Origin: a virus
IMG/VR virus record: IMGVR_UViG_3300009104_000043
Span: 1-41,964 of that record
Reading direction: 5' to 3' (one strand)
DNA: 41,964 bases
Position 1 is the first letter of the stretch. Each line of letters starts with the position of its first letter. The position numbers and the translations under genes are program-made. Shown here in pieces: positions 28,519 to 34,686 of this stretch. Below the pieces are notes generated by a model. That model saw only the letters and a list, made by a program, of their open reading frames with translations, did not search any database and was not told where the DNA came from.

Positions 28519-29378
28519 TGCCTACTAATTCTTATTTTAATCACTTACAAAATGCCTCAGAACAAAATTTACATCAAGATTTAATTATAGAATCGATAAA
28601 AAATTTTGGCATAGACAACTATTACCTTCCAAGACAATATATGAATGAGGATCTTCTTTATGGAGAAGATACTATTTCACAATTTAATCAATCTCATTTA
28701 ATAGAAATGTATGTCAAGTCTGTTGACGGATTTGAAGGAGAAGGTGATTTTATTTCAAGATTTGGATTAGAAATAAGAGATCAGGTTATTTTTTCTGTGG
28801 CGAGAAGAAGATGGGAAAATTTAGGAACCGGTTATGATAGACCAAGAGAAGGTGATGTAATATTTCTCCCATTAAATAAAAAACTTTATGAAATTAGATT
28901 TGTTGAACATGAATCAATGTTTTATCAATTCGGAAAATTACCAATATTTGATTTAACATGTGAATTGTTTCAATACGATGATCAAAGAATTGATACGGGT
29001 ATTGAAGACATAGATGAAGTAGAAGATAAATATGCTTATTCAATAGAAGTAACTCTTGATTCAGGAGGTTCAGGAAATTATGTAGAAGATGAATATGTAT
29101 TTGTTGGTAGTACTGAAAGTTCTGCCAATACAAAAGGAAGAGTAATATCTTGGAATTCTACTGATAGAGTATTGAAACTAACAGATTTGAGGGGAACCTT
29201 TACATTAAGTCAAAATGTAGTTGGAAATACAAGTGGTGCTTATTATACAGTTGGTACTACTCCTGATACACAAACATTTGTTAATGATACTACTGCAAAT
29301 AATATAACTATTGAAACTGAAGCAGATTCTATTATTGATTTTTCAGAATCAAATCCGTTTAGTGAAGGCAATATTTAA
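28518..29378 (+). CDS. gp14: Neck protein gp14 with C-terminal beta module
   Basis: The 286-residue protein follows gp13 with a TAATG overlap. Its core (LIIESIKNFGIDNYYLPRQY, about 22-41; DFISRFGLEIRDQVIFSVAR, about 77-96; EGDVIFLPLNKKLYEIRFVE, about 111-130; PIFDLTCELFQYDDQRIDTG, about 142-161) matches the neck gp14 family. T4 gp14 has 256 residues. Residues about 188-247 add a module (FVGSTESSANTKGRVISWNS ... VVGNTSGAYYTVGTT) of the type also found in gp13 and gp8. The stop codon overlaps, within the palindrome TTAA, the stop of the reverse-strand gene that follows. Confidence 0.88.
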   Translation: MPTNSYFNHLQNASEQNLHQDLIIESIKNFGIDNYYLPRQYMNEDLLYGEDTISQFNQSHLIEMYVKSVDGFEGEGDFISRFGLEIRDQVIFSVARRRWENLGTGYDRPREGDVIFLPLNKKLYEIRFVEHESMFYQFGKLPIFDLTCELFQYDDQRIDTGIEDIDEVEDKYAYSIEVTLDSGGSGNYVEDEYVFVGSTESSANTKGRVISWNSTDRVLKLTDLRGTFTLSQNVVGNTSGAYYTVGTTPDTQTFVNDTTANNITIETEADSIIDFSESNPFSEGNI

Positions 29379-29725
29379 GTTGTAGATTCTGGAAGAATTG
29401 TAATCATTCCCTCAACTACTCTTTCCTTTGTTACCTCATCCGATTGAGTGTATTCAACATCATATACATATAATCCTGAAGACATATTTGCTGTTTGAGT
29501 AGCATTAGCGGTTATGGTCACATTACTGCCCGATATTGCCGTTGTGAAAGACATTATCCAGGAAGTATTAGTAGTTGTGTGGTTCTTTTTCATTTTAGAA
29601 GCACAAGTACCAGTACTTATAGTTACATTTGAATTGTTTGCATCTTTAGCAGTAAAAACTTTTTCAAAGTTACTACCTTGATACATTGTTAAATTTTCGC
29701 CTTGGGTTTTTATTGATAGTGCCAT
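29375..29725 (-). CDS. Reverse-strand Ig/BppU-like beta protein (116 aa), accessory
   Basis: This gene is encoded against the structural operon between gp14 and gp15. The product starts MALSIKTQGENLTMYQGSNF, continues FEKVFTAKDANNSNVTIS, and ends GLYVYDVEYTQSDEVTKERV then VEGMITILPES. The pattern (polar start, alternating strands, SGxYxYDVE near the end, EGxxTI at the C-terminus) is that of small phage beta-sandwich proteins related to the N-terminal domain of DUF2479/BppU baseplate proteins. A TATAAATA lies exactly 5 bases upstream of its ATG, so it probably has its own late promoter. Its stop overlaps the gp14 stop. It may be a virion decoration or an accessory gene. Function not established. 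Confidence 0.7.
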   Translation of the reverse strand: MALSIKTQGENLTMYQGSNFEKVFTAKDANNSNVTISTGTCASKMKKNHTTTNTSWIMSFTTAISGSNVTITANATQTANMSSGLYVYDVEYTQSDEVTKERVVEGMITILPESTT

Positions 29726-29730
29726 AAGAC

Positions 29731-29738
29731 TATTTATA
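29731..29738 (-). promoter_or_regulatory. Late promoter TATAAATA on the reverse strand, 5 bases before ATG
   Basis: The plus strand reads TATTTATA, so the reverse strand has TATAAATA, then GTCTT, then ATG at 29725. The spacing equals that at gp25, gp8 and the HNH gene. It points away from gp15, whose own ATG lies 35 bases to the right. Confidence 0.6.
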
Positions 29739-29772
29739 CAACTAAATAATATTACAATCTTTATGGAGTATT

Positions 29773-30705
29773 ATGTTAGGACAAACTTTTTATCATCAAA
29801 CAATAAGAAAATATGTTGCGTTGTTTGGTACGCTATTTAATGATATTAATATTGAAAAAAAGGATTCGGGTGGTAATGTTTTATCTCGACAAAAAGTACC
29901 AATAGCTTATGGACCAAAACAAAAATTTCTTACAAGAATAAATCAAGATGCTAGTTTAGATAGACAAGTTGCTATTCAACTTCCTAGAATGGGATTTGAA
30001 ATGACTGGTATGGCTTATGATCCCGTTAGAAAATTAAATACAATAGGCTCGTTGACACATAAAGAAACGATAAATGGAAATCGTAATGTTAAGAAGATGT
30101 ATAATCCTTCTCCATATATTTTTGATTTTTCTTTATATGCATTTGTAGAAAATGCTGAAGATGGTACTCAGATATTAGAACAAATTCTTCCGTTTTTTAC
30201 TCCAGAATTTAATGTGACTGTTAATATTATAACAGATATGGGTCTTTCAATAGATATTCCAATTATTATTCAAAGTGCAACAAGTGAAGATTCTTATGAG
30301 GGAGAATTTTCTGCTAGAAGAACAATTATTTGGACAATATCTTTTATGATGAAAGGATTTATATATCCCGATATTAAGACTGGTCAATCAATAATTAAAA
30401 CAATTGAAGTAGCATTTAAAGAAGTTTCTGAAGCTAGTCCAACTGATGATCATAATGAAATATTATTAGAAACTTCTACTCCTTTTTCAGAAGATCAATT
30501 TCTATTGGAAACAGGAAGTCTTCTTTTAACTGAGGATAGTACAACTGAACTCGGTCAGGATAATATAATTAGTAAAATTACAATTATACCTGAAGGAGGA
30601 GCAAATACATATATTATTCCAGGAGATGATTTTGATGCAAATACTACAATAACAGTTTATAGTCCACCAGTAGATTATAATGAAGCAACAGGCGTATACG
30701 AGTAA
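29773..30705 (+). CDS. gp15: Tail completion / sheath terminator gp15
   Basis: The start MLGQTFYHQTIRKYVALFGT then LFNDINIEKK matches T4 gp15 (MFGYFYNSSFRRYATLMGDL). Further matches are VPIAYGPKQKFLTRINQD, the YNPSPYIFDFSLYAFVENAE block (about 113-132), EQILPFFTPEFNVTVN and GEFSARRTIIWTISFMMKGF (about 177-196). gp15 forms the hexameric ring that caps tube and sheath and contacts the neck. T4 gp15 has 272 residues. The extra C-terminus here (about 225-310) carries LLETSTPFSEDQFLLETGSL followed by LLTEDS, a motif shared with the gp7-like protein. GGAG lies 5 bases before the ATG. Confidence 0.92.
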   Translation: MLGQTFYHQTIRKYVALFGTLFNDINIEKKDSGGNVLSRQKVPIAYGPKQKFLTRINQDASLDRQVAIQLPRMGFEMTGMAYDPVRKLNTIGSLTHKETINGNRNVKKMYNPSPYIFDFSLYAFVENAEDGTQILEQILPFFTPEFNVTVNIITDMGLSIDIPIIIQSATSEDSYEGEFSARRTIIWTISFMMKGFIYPDIKTGQSIIKTIEVAFKEVSEASPTDDHNEILLETSTPFSEDQFLLETGSLLLTEDSTTELGQDNIISKITIIPEGGANTYIIPGDDFDANTTITVYSPPVDYNEATGVYE

Positions 30706-30713
30706 GGTAAGTT

Positions 30714-31118
30714 ATGATAAAAGATTTTGAAGATAAATTAAATGAAATTCTAGAAATGCCTTCTGGCTCTATTGTTAAAAAACCCATTGAAAGAAAAGTT
30801 GTTGCATCTAATCCAGATGATTTAAATACTGATTATAAGTATGTTCGTGAAAATATATACAATATTATTGAAAGAGGACATGATGCTATTGAAGACTTAT
30901 TACAAGATGCAAGAGACAGTGGTAATGCTAGAATGTTTGAAGTTGTTGGACAATTAATTAAAACTGTGGGTGAACAAAATCAAAATTTAATGAATGTTCA
31001 TAAACAAGTAAAAGATATCAAACAAGAAAACAGTACAGGACCTAATTCAGTAACAAATGCATTATTTGTTGGTAGTACTGCAGAACTCCAAAAAATGTTA
31101 AAAGATAAAAAAGAATAG
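30714..31118 (+). CDS. gp16: Terminase small subunit gp16
   Basis: The 134-residue protein has the layout of T4 gp16, the small DNA-packaging subunit (164 residues in T4): a short N-terminal DFEDKLNEIL, then NTDYKYVRENIYNIIERGHD (about 39-58) and a long central helix region (AIEDLLQDARDSGNARMFEV ... GQLIKTVGEQNQNLMNVHKQ) that forms coiled coils in this family. The C-terminus includes NALFVGSTAELQKML, a family-typical tail thought to contact the large subunit. It should regulate gp17 and help start packaging on concatemeric DNA. An AAGG lies upstream. The gene is followed, unlike in T4, by an unrelated gene before gp17. Confidence 0.9.
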   Translation: MIKDFEDKLNEILEMPSGSIVKKPIERKVVASNPDDLNTDYKYVRENIYNIIERGHDAIEDLLQDARDSGNARMFEVVGQLIKTVGEQNQNLMNVHKQVKDIKQENSTGPNSVTNALFVGSTAELQKMLKDKKE

Positions 31119-32539
31119 TGGCACATTTAGGACAAATCGATAGAAGATTTCCAGGACAAGTGGTTTTCACACGATATGTTACAGAAAATGCTGACTGGAA
31201 AAAATTAAAGCTGAGAATAGAAAATGGTCAGGTTGCCGAAATGTTCGAAGAAACTAATGATGTATTAAACAGTATGAACGTTACTATTCAACCAAGAACA
31301 GAAATAAAATTACTTTCGGAGAAATATAAAGAGTTTGAAAGAAGAAAGTATGCTAATATTGAATATCAGAGAAAAAAAGGATATGTATTAATTTCAAAAA
31401 TAAGAAAACCTACAGATAATCTTAATTCAGAAAGACCACAAAAATTACAAATATTAGCAGAAGATTTTACAGAAAAAGGCAACAATGAAAAAATAACAGT
31501 ACTTTCGAAAAAAGATGTTCCAGTAAAATTATTTAATTCTTATGAAGATTTAAAAAAAAGTATTGTTTGGGGTTTAGATAATAAAATACGTAACAATGAT
31601 TATGTTATAGAAAAAATAAAAGCATATTTGGATAAAGATGATTTATCTGAGATTGATTTGAATGGTATTGATGATAGTCATATTGATGAATTGGGCGTAT
31701 ATTTTGGTGAGATTTTAATAGGAATATTAGCATTTAAAAATCAGTTATCAAATACTTGTTCTCCTTCTGATATGTTTGGTATTAATTTGAAATCTTTTAG
31801 TATACCGACTGATCCTGCATTTAAACTTGTTGATAGTAGTTTGATGTTTGATTCAACTACTGTTAGCATATCGAGTAAATATGATAAGGGCTCCGCCGCA
31901 TCATTTATGTCGAATGTTCTTCCTTATGGAATGAAATATTATACTGGTTATAAAGATTGTTTTTTTAAAAAAATGTGTCGAATCGCATCTAATATGGGAT
32001 ATACATCAGAACAAGTAGGAGCGAGTAGATTTAAATTTTCAAAAAATATTACATTTGAAGTTGGATTAAGGACAATATTAAAAATAAAAAAAGCAGATGT
32101 AAAAAATACAAATCATTCTGTTTATGAAAGTATTCGGAAAGTTGCAATGAATCAAGTACTTACTCCAAAAGAAAATAAAGAACTTGATGATGTAATAGAA
32201 GCAATAGAAGAATATTTTATAAAGAGAAAAATTTTTGACGGAAGAGAACAGGTTATACAAACAATAAGAGGTAATTATCCTTATACAATTACTTCTTTTT
32301 TTAATTATTCTGTAGCGAGTGTATTAAATAATGATCGTACATCAAGAAAATATGTTCATGAAATAATTGGTGGTAAAGATTTTTATCAAGCAAATTTAAA
32401 TAAATCTAAGTGGAGAAAAGGTATTATTGATATAAAAATGGTTTCTCCTAAATCTGCTACATTAAAAATATTAGGATCAATGTCAGGTGCTACAGATTTT
32501 ACTGCAAAACAAGGTTTAGTAAATTACGAGTTAAAATAA
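31118..32539 (+). CDS. Unrecognised 473-aa protein between terminase subunits; possible PD-(D/E)XK-like nuclease fold
   Basis: The gene starts at GTG overlapping the gp16 TAG (TAGTG) and ends overlapping the gp17 ATG (TAATG), so it is in a tight packaging operon. I do not recognise the family with certainty. The first 130 residues are Lys/Glu-rich (KLLSEKYKEFERRKYANIEY). The middle has a helix GVYFGEILIGILAF (E198), then KLVDSSLMFDSTTVSISSKY (D239, K254) followed by DKGSAAS. The order Glu-helix, Asp, strand with xxK resembles the restriction-endonuclease-like (PD-(D/E)XK) core, although the acidic residue before xK is Ser here. The C-terminus (about 420-473) is basic. A DNA-acting packaging accessory is a guess. 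Confidence 0.7.
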   Translation: MAHLGQIDRRFPGQVVFTRYVTENADWKKLKLRIENGQVAEMFEETNDVLNSMNVTIQPRTEIKLLSEKYKEFERRKYANIEYQRKKGYVLISKIRKPTDNLNSERPQKLQILAEDFTEKGNNEKITVLSKKDVPVKLFNSYEDLKKSIVWGLDNKIRNNDYVIEKIKAYLDKDDLSEIDLNGIDDSHIDELGVYFGEILIGILAFKNQLSNTCSPSDMFGINLKSFSIPTDPAFKLVDSSLMFDSTTVSISSKYDKGSAASFMSNVLPYGMKYYTGYKDCFFKKMCRIASNMGYTSEQVGASRFKFSKNITFEVGLRTILKIKKADVKNTNHSVYESIRKVAMNQVLTPKENKELDDVIEAIEEYFIKRKIFDGREQVIQTIRGNYPYTITSFFNYSVASVLNNDRTSRKYVHEIIGGKDFYQANLNKSKWRKGIIDIKMVSPKSATLKILGSMSGATDFTAKQGLVNYELK

Positions 32540-34182
32540 TGGCCAGAGATACTTACGCAGGAAATCCTCTTCTTAAAGGGGCATATACTCCAGTAGAGTA
32601 TGATAAAGAAACTTTAGAAGAATATATTAGATGTTCCAAAGATCCAATATATTTTGCAAAAACATATATGAAAATTGTTCATGTAGATCATGGTTTAATG
32701 CCCTTTGATTTGTATGATTATCAAGAAGAAATGGTTGATACATTTCATAATAATCGTTTTGTTATTTGTAAGATGCCCAGACAAACTGGAAAATCAACAA
32801 CGATTTGTGCTTATCTATTACATTATGCTCTTTTTAATGAACAATCTAATATTGCTATATTAGCGAATAAGGGTTCTACTTCAAGAGAAATTCTTCAAAG
32901 ATTGAAAACTGCATATGAACATTTGCCAAAATGGTTACAACAAGGTGTAGTTGTTTGGAATAGAGGTAATATTGAATTAGAAAATGGTAGTAAAATTATA
33001 TCTGCTTCAACTTCTTCTTCTGCGGTTCGTGGATCATCTTTTAATATTATTTTCATGGATGAGTTTGCACATATTGATCCACCAAGTTTAGCAGAAGATT
33101 TCTTTACTTCTGTATATCCTACTATTTCTTCTGGTAGTACTACTAAAGTTTTTATTGTTTCAACTCCAAAAGGATTGAACATGTTTTACAAAATGTGGAT
33201 TGATGCTGAAGAGAAAAGAAGTGATTATGTTCCGATAGAAGTACATTGGTCTCAGACACCAGGAAGAGATCAAAAATGGAGAGAAGAAACGATAAGAAAT
33301 ACAAGTGAATTACAATTTTCACAAGAATATGAATGTGATTTTATTGGATCACAAAATACATTAATATCAGCGGCAAAACTTAGAACCATGCCTTATAAAC
33401 CACCTATTACAACGAAAGAGTTCTTAGATGTTTATGTTGATCCAGATCCTAAACATTCATATGTGTGTATAGTTGATGTTGCGAGAGGAAGAGGACAAGA
33501 TTATTCTGCATTTTCAATTATAGATGTTTCTCAATTTCCATATGAACAAGTTGCAAAATACAGAGATCCAAATATTTCACCCATGTTATTGCCAAATGTT
33601 GTTGATAATGTGTGTAGATATTATAATTCTGCATATGTTTTAGTTGAAATAAATGATATTGGTGGTCAAGTAGCGGATATTTTACATCATGATTTAGAGT
33701 ATCCTAATATTTTTCAAACGAGTGTTTTGGGTAGATCGGGACAAACCTTAGGAGGAGGATTCGGAAAAAGTTCACAATTAGGAATTAGAACTACAAAAGA
33801 AGTTAAAAGAAAGGGGTGTTCTAGTTGTAAAGATTTAATAGAAGGAGATAAATTACTTGTTTGGGATTTAGATACTATTACTGAAATGACAACATATATT
33901 GCTAAAGGATCGAGTTACGAAGCAGAAGAGGGTTATCATGATGACTTGATGACAACCTTAATTTTATTTGGTTGGTTAGTAAATCAAAAATATTTTACAG
34001 AAATTACTGATTTAGATTTACGTGAAAAAATGTTTAAAGAGCAATTAGAAGAAGCAGAAGCACAATTGATACCTTTTGGGTATATAAATGATGGAAGAGA
34101 TTCTTATGAACCAGAAACCGTAGAAATGGGTGGTGAAAAATGGGTAGTAGATGAAAAGTATTCTACGGAGTATCTACATTAA
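32539..34182 (+). CDS. gp17: Terminase large subunit gp17 (packaging ATPase/nuclease)
   Basis: This 547-residue protein pumps DNA into the prohead through the portal and cuts it. The ATPase half shows the Walker A motif PRQTGKST (residues 80-87), Walker B IIFMDE (170-175, catalytic E175) and the coupling motif STPKG (208-212). The nuclease half has the acidic residues of the T4 gp17 RNase-H-like site: D313 in IVDVARGRGQDYSAF, E370 in VLVEINDIGG and D468/D469 in GYHDDLMTTL. T4 gp17 has 610 residues, so the core is complete. The TAATG overlap couples it to the 473-aa gene. Its last 20 bases overlap the end of the reverse-strand HNH gene. Confidence 0.97.
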   Translation: MARDTYAGNPLLKGAYTPVEYDKETLEEYIRCSKDPIYFAKTYMKIVHVDHGLMPFDLYDYQEEMVDTFHNNRFVICKMPRQTGKSTTICAYLLHYALFNEQSNIAILANKGSTSREILQRLKTAYEHLPKWLQQGVVVWNRGNIELENGSKIISASTSSSAVRGSSFNIIFMDEFAHIDPPSLAEDFFTSVYPTISSGSTTKVFIVSTPKGLNMFYKMWIDAEEKRSDYVPIEVHWSQTPGRDQKWREETIRNTSELQFSQEYECDFIGSQNTLISAAKLRTMPYKPPITTKEFLDVYVDPDPKHSYVCIVDVARGRGQDYSAFSIIDVSQFPYEQVAKYRDPNISPMLLPNVVDNVCRYYNSAYVLVEINDIGGQVADILHHDLEYPNIFQTSVLGRSGQTLGGGFGKSSQLGIRTTKEVKRKGCSSCKDLIEGDKLLVWDLDTITEMTTYIAKGSSYEAEEGYHDDLMTTLILFGWLVNQKYFTEITDLDLREKMFKEQLEEAEAQLIPFGYINDGRDSYEPETVEMGGEKWVVDEKYSTEYLH

Positions 34183-34585
34183 TACGATGAATATTTTTTG
34201 GTTCTTTGATTTGATCAATTAATTTGTCTATGTCGTGTTTTAAATCGGGTCTTAATTTTTTTAATTTTTGTAAATACCTTATAGATTCATTAAATATCAT
34301 TTCAGGATTAATTCTTAATTCGTAAAATTTATTTCTTGTTTCGCTTTTTGTGGTTAAATATAAATGCTCTGGTTTTACGCAATATGTATTATTACATGAT
34401 TGATGAACTATTTTATTTTGTTCAATAGGCCCGTTATAGGCAATATACGCAAATCTATGTGCAGGAATTGATTTTCCATCATATGAAAACATACCATAAC
34501 CCTGCTTTGTTTTACTTGCAGTCCAGAACCAACAATCATTTGTTCTTAAAATTTTTTTTTCAAATCTTTCAATAGCCTTCTTCAT
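34163..34585 (-). CDS. HNH homing-type endonuclease (reverse strand)
   Basis: The 140-residue product has the HNH layout of free-standing phage homing enzymes: CWFWTASKTKQGYGMFSYDG (residues 18-37), HRFAY (43-47), then HQSCNNTYCVKPEHLYLTTK (61-80) with H61, N65/N66 and H74 as the HNH residues and C64/C69 as possible metal ligands. It is opposite in direction to all neighbours and sits between gp17 and gp18, overlapping the gp17 stop by 20 bases. Such genes spread by cutting homologous sites in related phages. I see no intron structure in gp17 or gp18, so it appears free-standing. TATAAATA lies 5 bases before its ATG. Confidence 0.9.
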   Translation of the reverse strand: MKKAIERFEKKILRTNDCWFWTASKTKQGYGMFSYDGKSIPAHRFAYIAYNGPIEQNKIVHQSCNNTYCVKPEHLYLTTKSETRNKFYELRINPEMIFNESIRYLQKLKKLRPDLKHDIDKLIDQIKEPKNIHRINVDTP

Positions 34586-34590
34586 CTTAT

Positions 34591-34598
34591 TATTTATA
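34591..34598 (-). promoter_or_regulatory. Late promoter TATAAATA on the reverse strand, 5 bases before the HNH ATG
   Basis: The plus strand reads TATTTATA; the reverse strand has TATAAATA, ATAAG, ATG. There is no Shine-Dalgarno sequence. It forms a divergent pair with the gp18 promoter 38 bases away. Confidence 0.55.
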
Positions 34599-34635
34599 TT
34601 ACAATAAATAAAAACACCTCCAAAATCAGCTAAAA

Positions 34636-34643
34636 TATAAATA
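34636..34643 (+). promoter_or_regulatory. Late promoter TATAAATA for gp18
   Basis: TATAAATA lies 43 bases before the gp18 ATG. If transcription begins about 6 bases downstream of the element, the mRNA has a leader of about 38 bases containing GGGAGAGA just before ATG. This is the ordinary T4-like arrangement, expected for an abundant protein such as the sheath. Confidence 0.65.
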
Positions 34644-34686
34644 TATTGGAAGCATTTTTATTCAAAATATTTTAGGGAGAGATAAT

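Noticed and set aside
34163-34585. Group I intron hosting the HNH gene
   Set aside because: gp17 and gp18 are both intact and the HNH gene lies on the other strand in an intergenic gap. No intron core is seen.
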